DNA from: Agelas oroides
Lineage: Eukaryota > Porifera > Demospongiae > Agelasida > Agelasidae
Length of the DNA: 64,000 nt
Assembly (NCBI GenBank): GCA_949130485.1
Contig: OX422194.1
Coordinates: 1,900,641 to 1,964,640 of the forward strand
Reading direction: 5' to 3'
Made by a program: the position numbers and the translations under genes. Position 1 is the first letter of the stretch; each line of letters opens with the position of its first letter. The notes below the pieces were generated by a model that was given only the letters and a program-made list of their open reading frames with translations, did no database searches and was not told the DNA's origin. Below are positions 1-10,961 of this stretch, in pieces.

Positions 1-73
1 GAAATCTTGCTATACACACAGATACAACTAGCTAAAATAAGTCAACATGTTTTGCAGTATATTACATGCATAC

Positions 74-3000
74 CTGTGTGGAAGAACTCTGTGTATACAT
101 GGTCTACCATGTTGTTGTCAAACACCCTCACTGCCAGGAAAGTGTTGTTGTGGCAGTCTATCATGTGAAGGAAGATAATTATCATCATCACAATTATTAG
201 CTGAGTGCAAGTCAAAACACACTGTGAAGGAAGAAATTCAGTTTAGTGAAAAAAGAGTAACGTAGATGATAGTAAAATTAGTATATGCAGCCTACCATGA
301 AGGAAGGGGATTTCTGAGCCACCCTCCATACAGTTGCTGGGCGCTGTACCTTCACCAAAGTACTCAACCAGAAACTGGTAGCTTACATGGTCCTAAGAAT
401 ACAGATAATTATCATTCTGTAGAGGTAGATTGTACTACACTTTATAAACTTGTTACATTATTAACACTAGCTGTTCAAGCATTGCTATAAGGATAATGAA
501 CCAGTATGCGACAGTCACAGAAATATTTACTGCTTGTATAGCTTAGGTAAAAGCACAAGTCAAGCGTTGTATCCCTTCACTTGAAAGCTAAAATAATGTC
601 CATATTGTACCTCATTTTCTTCTTCCTCCCCTAGCAACACAGACTTGAGGGACATCCCATCCATATCATCAGGGAGGGCCCAGCCAGCTAGGTCCAGGAA
701 TGTTGGAGCCTGTGCAATTACAAAAAAAAGTATAGCAGCTATCTTGATGGGGTAAATCACCACATCAATACAGGTTTGAACAACACCATGCAATCAAGTC
801 TGTAACTCTAGTGTGGATTTAACTGAGTATTGTCATGTGCTAACTACTAAGCTGCCTCCAGAGGTTTATACTGGAAAGTAGGACTGCCCGAGTTTCAGAA
901 GAATGAGTCTTAGGTAAAAGTACTGAGACCTGGTACACCATGTTATACTAACTTGTTCACTGTTCATCAAACTTAGTACAGGGACTAGATACTGGGTATT
1001 CCAAAATTCATAACATTCTGAATGACCCTTTTCTTACCAGGTCAATATTTAGAGCCAGTGCATCAGTGTTCATGTCTCTTGGCACTTTGGGACCTCGAAC
1101 GATAAGTGGCACTCGAATATCCTCATCATAGGGCTGTCGTTTCTCTCCCTGCACAACAAATAGAAAGATTTCATCATGCACAGAAACTCACTGATAACAG
1201 CATGTTCTATAATCTAGTGCGCGAGCACTGGGTAAGTAGATGGGTAGATTAATCAAATTGATGGGTACAAACAGTCTTGTAAGATCATCAACTTCACAAT
1301 ACATACCTGCTGCTTGAACTGGCCCAGATGGTAACCTGGAGTAAATAATTTTTCATCGTCATATCAGAGATTGAAAACCATTGCATACACTCACCATGGT
1401 CACTATTATAGAAGATGTATGTGTTGTCAAGAACTCCATCTTCCTATATAGGCACGAAAAATTGACGAGGTACGTAGTTGTTAGATGTACAAGCATGCTT
1501 TCTGCCTAACTGGGCCTCATTGTGTGCAAGCAGAAATAGTTTGAGTAGCTACTATGCAAGTTGGTACGATATTTTGACCACCATACAATCTTAATCCATT
1601 AGCCAAACCAAGAGTTTATTACAACTATACCAGTTGAAACAATCAGGAAATTGTATTAAAATTCTGAGAAGCAACAGGTACGACTTGAACCTGGGATTTT
1701 TGGTCTACCATTAATGTTCTAACCACTAGACCACAAGTCAATGCATGCATGTCTTAATGATCACTCCGATTCCCAGCCTTAATTGTAATCTTTCACTGTC
1801 CAATAATTTTCAGTTAACCTTTGTAGTTGCAATGACTATAATCATGAATAGTTAACCATTCTTAATTATCATGAATACCATGGACTGATCATGAATATAT
1901 ACTAATAGTTAACCTTGAGTTGCACATGACATACCTAAGTGCGTGACCATGAATGTTAATACTGAGGGTATGTATCTATTGACAAATCATGAATGGTTGA
2001 CCTCAAGTGCATTGACTACTGCAGTGACAAGGTCATCCACTGACAGCAGAGTCTCCAGCCTCATCTCATACAGTGTATCCACAACATCCTCTATGGCATC
2101 AGTCATGGGTGGAGTACCTGAAGCCAAAACAGAAGCATTCTACTGCTGATAATTATTCGCCTCCGAACTCTTTAGTTAAAGGCTGGTTTCACACACAAGC
2201 AGAGGAAGGGGAAGAAAGGTTACCAAAACAAGTATGGGATAGAAGGGTCAAGTGTTTTAACTTGGCCACCAGTAGTAACTATTTAGCGACCACTACATGG
2301 ATAGAAAGTATACGAGAATGCTCTCCTACCATTAGAAATGATCCAGTGTTTGTCCATTGCTGTGAAGTTATAAGAGGGGGTGCGTGGAGCAATTTTCCCA
2401 GCAAATGCGTTGGCATACTGGGGGGCAGGTGTGGCAGGGCGGTGGGGGGCAGGAGTTGCAATATACATGAAGAATGGGGAGGTGCCCTTTGCATTTGTGT
2501 GAATGAAATCAACAGTATGGTTTCTGATAACATCTGTGAAGTAGTCTTCAGTGTAGTTGTCACCATGCGTCTCCGTTTTGCCATTGTTGGAGACTGCATA
2601 GTTGTAGTACTTACTGTTGTGTGGAATAGGAGGCAAGTAACCAGAAAAAAGGCAATACACATGCAAGGTAAACACTACCAGTAAAGCTACATGTGGCCCT
2701 TGAGATAATACCTCCTCACTACAATCACCCCCAGACCGTCAGCTTACACTTGTACCCACTCCATACACACGATCATACATACTAACACTCACATCCACTC
2801 ACACCTCCACTCACATTCATGTTTGCACACACCCAAGTCACAGCCATACCCACGGACACACACAATAAATGCACAAAACTTTTTGCGCTTACACCAATCA
2901 TGCTGCTTTTTTAAAGTCTGTGTGGCTGCATGCACCAGAGATATAAGAGGTCCATCCACTGGGCAACTTAATGTATGTTAAAGTCATATCCAACTTCATC

Positions 3001-4795
3001 TGCTCAAATGAACTTTTCTCTAATCTTTAAATAATTGTGAAGTGGGTCAACATTTGTAACTACTCAAGAATAAACACAAAGCAAGTAGTGTAGACATTTT
3101 CTCAGTTTGTCCCCTTACCTATTTCCCTGCAGGGTGAACCATGTTGTCCATCCTGGGGGAATGTGGTCAAGACCAACCCCACTTGCCTTCTCGCCATAGT
3201 TGTTCAAGTATTTTCCTGCAGGAACCAAGATTTAGAGCATCAAAACCATTATTATGAGATTGACTACTGACTACTGACTACTGACAAGATGATCTGAATC
3301 TAGACTGTTTACATGCAAAGCAACCAGTTGCAGAACCTTTGATAGGAACTCCTTACGAGAGCCGCGGTCCAGCTTAGAATACTATATCAGTTTAGTTTGA
3401 TACACCTATGATAATATACTCTCGATACACAGGAGCAGCAGTAAAAAGGTAATTACCAAAGAATCCAGTCTTGTATCCAGCCATGCTCATATAAGCTCCA
3501 ATGGTTTTGTTCTCATTGAGCTCCCTCCAGGAGGGAGCGTCACATCCCTTATCCACACCATTCTCATATGTGTGGTGGTTATGCACATACTTCCCAGTGA
3601 GAATAGAAGACCTGTAGGAACACAGCAACATACATACAGTGACCCAGAACTCTTCCAAGAGGTAGCCTCATTCCCAGATCCTGTTCATCACTCGCAGTAC
3701 AAAAAAGTTGGGGTGGGAGAACCTGGTACATAATCTCACATGGGTGATGTCAAGATTGAAGTTAAAAAGGATGTCGGAAAGGATTTAAAATTGTATGTGG
3801 GGCTCAGCATAAAAAGTGAAGGTACCAGGTAAGTTACCACACATATCCAGCTAGCATGGGTTGGACTGTCGTACACACCAAGCGTTGTAGTTGGTTGACC
3901 ATTTGTTGATTATGTCATGCTCACACTTATGTGTGATTATATACCACCACTCTTCTGTACTTCAAGCAATGAAGGTTAGGGCCTGAAAATGAGGCTAGGT
4001 AGAAAAACATCAGTCTTTAACTTGACTTTGAGGACTGTTTCTTTTACTTCTGGTAAGCAAGAGAAAATCTCTAGCTCAATATCAATTTCTGAGAGGGCAT
4101 AAATGGTACTTCCAGAAGGAGAAACAACAGGTCACTAATACTTTAGTACTAGAATGTACCTTGAGGGACAGCAGACAGGTGTAGTAACAAAAGCATTGTT
4201 GAAGAAAAGGCCTTGCTCTACCAACAGGGACTGCACAACAGGTTGCACTTCCAGGGAACCAAGCTTGATGTCTTGGTCATCTGTTAAGATGTAGACTGAG
4301 AAAGAGAAATCAACAAAGTATTTGATACCTCTGTGTATACAGTGTTAACCAAGCAAAGTACTGGCGTAACCTTTTGCATGTTATGAACTGCCATTGCATT
4401 TTCTTTCCATATGATTCTTACAGGTGGACTAATATCAGTTTAACAGGCTGACCAGTGAGTCCTGAATTGCAAGTAAGGGACTAAATCCTACTAGTCATGA
4501 TTCATCCCAGATGTGAGTGCGAGATAGCTAGTTTCACTGGGCAAGCCAAAACTAGCACGTATCTTTTTCGGTATCACGCACGGGTAAGGTGGGTGATACA
4601 TGTACTGAAAACGATTTACGCTGGGTTGGTTGGGTCTGACTTACGAGACTAAGTAAAATCTAGCCCCTCCCCCTCATGCTACAACGTTATGTCAAAATTA
4701 CCGATGTTAGGCTTTTCGGATGCATGGGTACATGGAGAGAGAAGCACAATCAACGAAAGCCACAGCACTGAAACAGGTCCAACAGAACGGTCCAT
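74..4795 (-). CDS. GNS: N-acetylglucosamine-6-sulfatase-like lysosomal sulfatase, 12 exons, 3' end outside window
   Basis: Family role: removes the 6-sulfate from N-acetylglucosamine during heparan and keratan sulfate breakdown in lysosomes. Exons, in transcript order: 4795-4702, 4295-4160, 3611-3457, 3215-3119, 2613-2330, 2117-2002, 1443-1395, 1335-1307, 1148-1038, 709-611, 392-296, 157-74. All junctions are GT-AG and keep phase, giving 450 residues; animal GNS is about 550, so roughly the last 100 lie beyond base 1. The start was chosen because ATG 4795 opens a hydrophobic signal peptide (residues 8-22) directly before KPNIVYILTDDQD. Visible sulfatase features are the metal-binding TDDQD (36-40), CCPSR (73-77, Cys73 being the formylglycine precursor) followed by SSILTGKY, ATPAPH, and SDHGYHLGQF. 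The CCPSR arginine codon is split by an intron. SDHG replaces SDNG of human GNS. Sulfatase identity is firm; GNS over a close paralogue is likely from SKYYNY, TPAPH and LLSVDDL similarity. Confidence 0.9.
1672..1740 (-). repeat. tRNA-like sequence (SINE head or tRNA pseudogene)
   Basis: Read on the minus strand, GGTCTAGTGGTTAGAAC resembles a Pol III A box (D arm) and GGTTCAAGTC a B box (T arm), about 30 nt apart. The arms between them do not give a clean cloverleaf with CCA-ready ends, so a functional tRNA is unlikely. It lies in a sulfatase intron, between exons 6 and 7. Confidence 0.5.
3662..3725. repeat. Partial copy of the CCTCGTTCCCAGG dispersed repeat
   Basis: It begins TAGCCTCATTCCCAG and contains CGCAGTACAAAAAAG followed by GGGAGAACCTGG. 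The same order of blocks occurs in the intact element at 20853-20952. The right terminus has decayed. It sits in the sulfatase intron between exons 2 and 3. Confidence 0.5.
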
Positions 4796-4889
4796 CTCTG
4801 GTCGCGTCGACGTCACGTCAATCAAGGGCAATGACGTCATAATAAGTTTGGTTTACAGTTCTCCTTTGACCCTCTTGTCCGTTGTTGGT
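4796..4889 (-). promoter_or_regulatory. Putative sulfatase promoter / 5' leader with CRE-like palindrome
   Basis: TGACGTCA, the full CREB/ATF palindrome, lies at 4832-4839, 37 bp upstream of the sulfatase ATG. A second overlapping GACGTCACGTCA lies at 4809-4820. The space between the ATG and the transposon at 4890 is only 94 bp, so the native upstream region has been displaced. Function is inferred from position and motif only. Confidence 0.4.
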
Positions 4890-5587
4890 GGGTGTCACTA
4901 ATCACTGGACTGAAGTGGACTGGACTGGACTGGACTGGACTGGACTCACGAAAATGTCAGAAATAGGTTAATAAACCACCGGAAACAAAATTGAGCTTAC
5001 GTACAAAACCAGCAGCCGACAACAACAGATCTCACCACAATGGTATTGGGCTTATGGGATGCTATGTAAATCCTTGCTCTCACCTCGGACTTACATCCTG
5101 TAACTAGCCGTGAGTAAACACTTTGTCTAGCGAGTGTCTCATCGGGGTGACCCGCGTACTCTGACCAATGACCGGGCGAGTAGAGTACAATAGTGAGAGT
5201 ATCCATGCAAACCCCTCGGCATGCACACAATCTATATAACCAATCTTGCACACTTGCACACGTAGCCTCCCTCCTAGGCCCTCCATACACGCATACTGCA
5301 AATAACAGAAAGCTGGGCGGGGCTTGGGAACAAGGCTAGGAGAGCTGTTGGTTTAGTCTCGCGTAGCCAGACCAGCGAGACTATACTGTTCGTTACACGT
5401 AACAAGTAACATTCTAATCATCAGTTGATATTGTAAGGCAGGGATTTACAGACCCTGCGTTTCATCGTGTTGGATTTTTGCAAGTGCTTAATTTTGTTTC
5501 CGGAGGTTTATTAACTTATTTCTGACGTTTTCGTGAGTCCAGTCCAGTCCAGTCCAGTCCACTTCAGTCCAGTGATTAGTGACACCC
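4890..5587. mobile_element. 698-bp non-autonomous DNA transposon, Mutator-like by 9-bp target duplication
   Basis: The inverted termini begin GGGTGTCACTAATCACTGG and match over about 110 bp. The arms include a run of TGGAC pentamers (left 4915-4946, right 5536-5560) and the block GTTTCCGGAGG. The direct repeat GTTGTTGGT flanks both ends, at 4881-4889 and 5588-5596. A 9-bp duplication fits the Mutator superfamily (8-11 bp). The interior has no transposase ORF and contains a fragment of the CCTCGTTCCCAGG repeat near 5300-5340. Short antisense ORFs at 4997-5301 look accidental. Confidence 0.8.
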
Positions 5588-5611
5588 GTTGTTGGTGTAC
5601 TTGTTAGACGC

Positions 5612-5710
5612 AGACTTTGTAGAGTGCTGTAGGCCAAGGTAGAGTATGGAAGAGTTGCAGTAGGGCTTTTGTAGAGTAGTGGTGGTGTATGGTAAAGCCA
5701 TGGTAGGCAT
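5612..5710 (-). repeat. Short TCTAC-decamer tract resembling satellite B
   Basis: On the minus strand this tract reads as CTCTACAAAAGCCCTACT, CCATACTCTACCTTGG and similar units, the same vocabulary as the satellite that starts at 56482 (TTCTACAAAGGCCCTACTT). It is degenerate and about 100 bp long. It could be a relic or a seed of the satellite family, or a chance low-complexity match. Confidence 0.4.
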
Positions 5711-5827
5711 GACACAGAGGAGGTCGGACATAGTCTGGGGTCCAGACTAGTCGGACATAGCATCATGTTTCATAGTAGATAGTAGAGTATCACTCTACTG
5801 TCTATGGTTGCATATGTAAGAGATCAA

Positions 5828-5870
5828 TCATAGATAGTAGAGTAGTACCCTACTACTCTACTATCTATGA
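5828..5870. repeat. Perfect 20-bp-arm palindrome
   Basis: Arms at 5828-5847 and 5851-5870 are exact reverse complements around a CCC spacer. The core reads ATAGATAGTAGAGTAGTA. A less perfect related hairpin lies just upstream (about 5772-5803). The cluster may be the remains of a fold-back MITE. Confidence 0.7.
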
Positions 5871-5972
5871 TCAAATCATGCAGCTTGTCACAGAAAACGT
5901 GTCGGTAGTTCTGTTATGACATACAGTAGCTGCTCCCTGAGCAAAACAACGGAAATTATAGCGGAAAACACA

Positions 5973-6040
5973 GGTTTAGTGTGCTTAATTGGCACAGGAA
6001 TGTAATTAAGCTTTCCTTAGTGAATTAAGCACACTAAACC
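5973..6040. repeat. Inverted repeat with 18-bp perfect arms
   Basis: GGTTTAGTGTGCTTAATT at 5973-5990 pairs exactly with 6023-6040 across a 32-nt loop, and flanking bases add partial pairing. No target duplication was identified. It lies in the intergenic stretch between the sulfatase start and the end of the secreted-protein gene. Confidence 0.65.
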
Positions 6041-6373
6041 AGTTGTGTTTTGCTATTAGGCTGGGATTTTAACGTCTGCATACCATAACAGATCTACCAG
6101 CAAGTGTGCATTGACAAGCTCCATGATTTAATGTGATCTCCTCTGCATGCAAGATGACATCATTTTTCACTGGACTCAACTACTCCACTGATTGCCCTGA
6201 TGTATCACGCCAATAAAATGTCTGTAAAATATCATGTCAAATTTTCTGTGTTACTTTACAAAACTGAGTATACCGAACAAGCTCCAGTCTGTGACTAACA
6301 AGACAAGAACCCAACTAGCAGTCAGTTGCATGTCTAACTGTCACCATACACCCAGTGGATGGCATAGATTCCA

Positions 6374-7204
6374 TTAATGTTTTAGAACCTCCCATTCTAG
6401 GATGTAGAACCAGTAGTAAGTGACATGCCAGCCTTCTTGGGAGTCAGAAATGAAGCAGCCAGGCAGGAGGGACCCACTGGAATTGTCAGTCTGTGGCTCA
6501 AGGTACTTGTAGTCCCAGAGGATGCTGCAGGAGGGGGGCTGTACCCCAATAGCAGATGTGTAGAAGGTTACTTCAAGGTAGGTATGCATCTCTTTCGCAC
6601 CATCTCCAGCTGCAAATAGTAGAACCAAGTTCAGATTGCTGCATGTACTTTATCAAGCTAGGGATTGTGTATGGGTACACACCTTCAATGGTAGACTTGT
6701 TGACTGTATAAGTAAGAGGTCCATGGTCACAACTTCCAACAGTGACGGGTGCAGTTTTGTTCCACTGCTGGTTGGGCTTGAGAGGTTGAGTCTTGACTGT
6801 CTTGATACAGTTGCCCCAGGTCAGGTTCACTGACACCAGGAATGAAACACTGACAACCTCAGATTGTTCAACTTCTGTATGGTGGCAGAATACTGAATTA
6901 TTGAGGTTTAGTGCACAGTAACATAACTTACAAAATGTACCTCAACTAAATTATGTGCAATAGTCTTGATAAACCGTATGGATATGGGTAGATGACACTG
7001 GACACGATCTGGAACCAGTCTAATCGGCATGCAGCACAAATAGTGGGAGCTTTTACAACTTTCTGATCTATATTAAAGACTATACTGCTGACTAGCTAGC
7101 TAATTACCTCCAGGTACATTGCTTTCCTTAGAGCCTTCTCCTGTCAACAGCACGCACACCAAACAGCAAACTAAAAAACTAGTGGTAAGAAGCACAGTAG
7201 GCAT
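6374..7204 (-). CDS. Small secreted protein of unknown family, 3 exons
   Basis: Exons 7204-7108, 6874-6683 and 6609-6374 join in phase with GT-AG sites to give 174 residues. The ATG at 7204 was chosen because it starts a typical signal peptide (hydrophobic residues 4-21, VLLTTSFLVCCLVCVLL) and because an in-phase donor follows. The mature part has few cysteines (in WGNC, GSCDHG, PPSCSILWDY and LPGCF), several N-X-S/T sequons (NLT, NKT, NKS, NSS), and an aromatic C-terminal end (GWHVTYYWFYILEWE). There is no transmembrane segment after the signal peptide. I do not recognise the fold; a small extracellular or lysosomal glycoprotein is the most that can be said. It is divergent to GET3, with start codons 182 bp apart. 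Confidence 0.65.
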
Positions 7205-7386
7205 CGCGCAGAACGCCGTTTTACAACTTAACGCCGTTACAAGAACCACTGAGTGAGTGAGCAGCTACTCTGGATCCTGCATGCAGTGAGGCAAATGTCA
7301 TGCAGCCCCACCCCCTAAACTTTGACCCACTTCAATTAATAACTTACTGATTTAACCCGTTGTGAGCGCTCACTATAATCTAAATC
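7205..7386. promoter_or_regulatory. Compact divergent (bidirectional) promoter
   Basis: Only 182 bp separate the secreted-protein ATG (minus) from the GET3 ATG (plus), so both promoters and 5' leaders must fit here. AACGCCGTT occurs twice (7212-7220 and 7230-7238), and a related CCCGTTGTGAGCGCTCA lies near the GET3 start. CCGTT is compatible with a Myb-type site, but this is only motif resemblance. No TATA box was seen at a convincing distance. Confidence 0.45.
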
Positions 7387-10300
7387 ATGGCTACCTGCCC
7401 CGATCCTGACAGCGAGGAGCCGAAATCCAAGCTAGATGGGACTCACTTGGATGAAGAATTCATTTCCGAGGACCTTGATCCAAGTTTGGACAATGTTCTG
7501 GAGCAAGAATCGCTAAAGTGGATCTTTGTTGGGGGCAAGGGGGGAGTAGGGAAGACCACGTGCAGGTCAGTCCATGCAATTATCCCGTCGTTCCCAGGCT
7601 CATTCCATACTGTATGTAGCAAAAGCTGAGGAGGAGCCTGGGAATGTAGTCTCACGGGCCAAGCTCTCCCCGCATGAGAGTCTGGCTTGCGAGATTGTGG
7701 GTCAACTGAAAAGCATGCCACCGGAAACCTGGATAAGCATTAGGGCATAGGTATGGTAGGAGTTAGGGTTGGATAGGTGATCAAGATTTCCGGTGCCGTT
7801 CTTTCCAGTTGATTCCTGTGTGTGGCAAAGGCTAACGAGGAGCCTGAGAACAAGGCTAGCAGAGAACACCTGATTGAGATCATTGAGCATAGAAAGCATT
7901 TTTATCAAGTAGTACCTTTTGGTACTGAACTTGAGACTTTATAATAGTCATTGGCGGTATATACAATATTGCTTGAAAACCTCACAGTAAACACTTTAAT
8001 ATAAAACTACTTTGACTTGACGTAAAATTTCTAATACTTTGTGCATCTTATTAATTCATATACCAACTTTTTATGGGAAAAGATGACAATATATGCACTC
8101 TATCCATACACATAGAAATGATATTATTGGGATGAGCCCGAACGAGCCCCACACTAGCAGAACTGCATTGCAAAGATGCGTGTGTATGTCTGTTTGCGGC
8201 CACATACCGTGAATTTGAAATGAGTGCATTTGAATATTTCACAAAGCTTGAACATCATCCTCGTGTGCTTAGTAGTGAAGACTACTGCCAGAGTGCAGTG
8301 TTGGCTACCTGAAGCAAAGATGACTGAAGTTAAAACATGCATGGCAACTTGTGGTTTGTACAGCTACGGACCTTCAATGCCAGGCTGCTCACAACGGTGC
8401 TAATTATGGATGGTTGTTGAGGTCACTTCAAGCAAGGGCCATGCATAAACAGCACTCATAAACGCCGGAGACTCAGCTCATGATTTGAGCATGAAGCTTA
8501 GTCCACGCATGTGTAACCACAGTAGCTGCCCTAGTTTGATAAATGACTGCAATTTGTTGGCATATGTGATATGTGGTGAGGACATAGCTACTTATAAATT
8601 ATCAAGTTTGGCTTATAGTGCCAAATCTTGCTGCGTGCCATGAAAAGTAGCAAATCAGCAGTGTGCTGCTCATTCAGGCTCGTCCCACGATGATCATCTG
8701 ACTAGATGATTAATAATTATTCTATTATTCATACAGCAGAAATGCAAGCACAACGAATGGCACAAGTAGTGTGAAACATCATTTCTGACATCCAGAATGC
8801 AAATAAACCACATTCTTGTATGGCTTTTGGTATCATTAGTACAGCCAGGGATGATGTCGACCTTCGCAGGAGTTTTGTCCATGTTCCTTACGCAGGTCTA
8901 TTATCGCGAAGCCTTGCAAGACTAAAGTCAAGTGATACTGTATAGTTCACCATGAAAATTGCTCTTTGATGTTGGCTTGAGGCATTAGTGCGACTGATGT
9001 GCCATGCAAAGGGTATGTTATGCAACTTGTAGCGCCTCAAGCTCAGAAACTTGCGGCTCACACTGCGTACAGATATTATGTATACATAGGTAGAAGTTGA
9101 GGCCACTTGCTACTGGCTTAATCTCACAAGCCAGGCCCAACCAACCACAGCATGATCACACTATAACAGCTACTTTAGCGTAGATAGCTATATAGAATCA
9201 TAGATACCTGTGCAAAGTTGTACGAATGATTGGAAATTACAGTACTGTATAGGAGTGGGATTTTGTCTGGTTCAATACATACTAGAAGCATTACAAGTAG
9301 CTACTATCTTCTTGTAAACCAATGCAGTGGCTGTTTTCTACATTCTTGAGTGTGATGGCATTGCATGAAAAAGGAAACACATAAGTTAGGGCCTTCAATG
9401 TTGTCCTTTTTTTTTTTCGGTGGTTAAATAATATGCCAGGGTATTAGTAACAAGAATGTTCTCCCTTCTCTGAGTGTTGCTTATGAAGTTTCCACTATGT
9501 GTATCTGTTGTGCCAAGTTGGTCAATGTGTCTGGTTCTCCCACAGCTGCAGCTTGGCTGTGTTACTGTCCAGAAGACGGGAGAACGTCCTCCTCATATCC
9601 ACAGATCCAGCACATAACATCTCTGATGCATTTGACCAGAAATTTACAAAATACCCAACAAAAGTAAAAGGTTTCCACAACCTTTATGCTATGGTAAGTG
9701 AGGAATATTTCACAGTCCTTCTCCTCTATATCGTTGGACTGGTAACATTGAAGGAAATGTCACTGTATGTATGAGTTATATCTGTTACTATAAAGAAGTA
9801 TGTTATCAGCGTAAGTGTGTGCTCATTGTCAGCACCTTAGTGTGAGGCATACGTTTATAGTTGTGCGTGTGCGGAGAGGTCTTGGTCTGAGGTTAGTAAG
9901 CATGTTTGTCTGTAATGGGTTTACGACTGAAATATGTGAGTTTTAGGTTTGTTCACATACCCTAATGCCATGTGCACCCTTTGTGACAAAGACAATGACA
10001 AACTAGGGAAATATACAAGGTAGTTAACGTATTGTAATGATGGCAGGACAACAGAAGACTTGTGCGCTAGCAGCAGTGTGATACACCTCTCGTAACCTTT
10101 TTGTGCCATCCTCCAAATGTAATGTCAACTGCTTCAACAATACATGTGGCAGTCCCGAATAGAAATCAAATATTATTCCGTCGCATATTTCGAGAGCATC
10201 ACCAGTTTGACGTGCTATAGCGCTGAGCTTCCGCTAAGGGTGGGGCTCATACACGCTTCATAGACGCATCAGATATTTATGTGTTTGCATGTCACGTATG

Positions 10301-10925
10301 AGCCCCGCCCTTAGCGGAAGCTCAGCGCTATAGCGCGTCAAACTTGGTGATGTGCTTGAAATACGCGACGGAATAATATTCGATTTCTATCTGGGACTGC
10401 CACACATGTAAATAGGTTGTGATCATCCTGAAGTTATGTAATTACACATCTGCACATGTAGGTGTATCATTTTGCTCTGGTTATAATTTGTTTTGATTTG
10501 TTTTGTGTCACACCTGTGAAGTATGAGGGCAGATCTGTTCACGTAATGTCAATAAATCCGAGACAGATGATAGGACGGACGTATCATGTTCATTGCCTCA
10601 GTAGTTGTGCTGTTTCTGTGCATACCTCCAAATGTGCCTTATAATTGTCTTCATAGATTGGGTCTGCTTCTTTATCTTGTTAAGATCTTGAGATATAGAT
10701 CTGCTCTCTCGTACCCAGGAGTTGATACGTTCAATAGCATTGATTCTGGCTTGTAGCTCATCTAATGCCTCACCGATTTTCTCATTTCTGAACTGGATTT
10801 GCTGGTATAGTTTGTAAAGAAACATCAGGTGTTTTACTTCAGAGCTGTTGAGTATATTATTTTCTTCGTAAGGCTTGCCACTGTCACTGGTTGAGTAAGT
10901 AGCATCCATGGTTGGTTTATATCCC

Positions 10926-10961
<36 letters not shown>

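Noticed and set aside
2073-2684. 203-codon plus-strand ORF
   Set aside because: It is antisense to sulfatase exons 5 and 6 and crosses their intron; the minus-strand reading carries the family motifs.
4689-4901. Plus-strand 70-codon ORF
   Set aside because: It is the antisense of sulfatase exon 1 and its leader.
4997-5301. Two overlapping minus-strand ORFs with Cys-rich sequence
   Set aside because: They lie within the 698-bp transposon; no ORF is expected there, and the sulfatase start is already accounted for at 4795.
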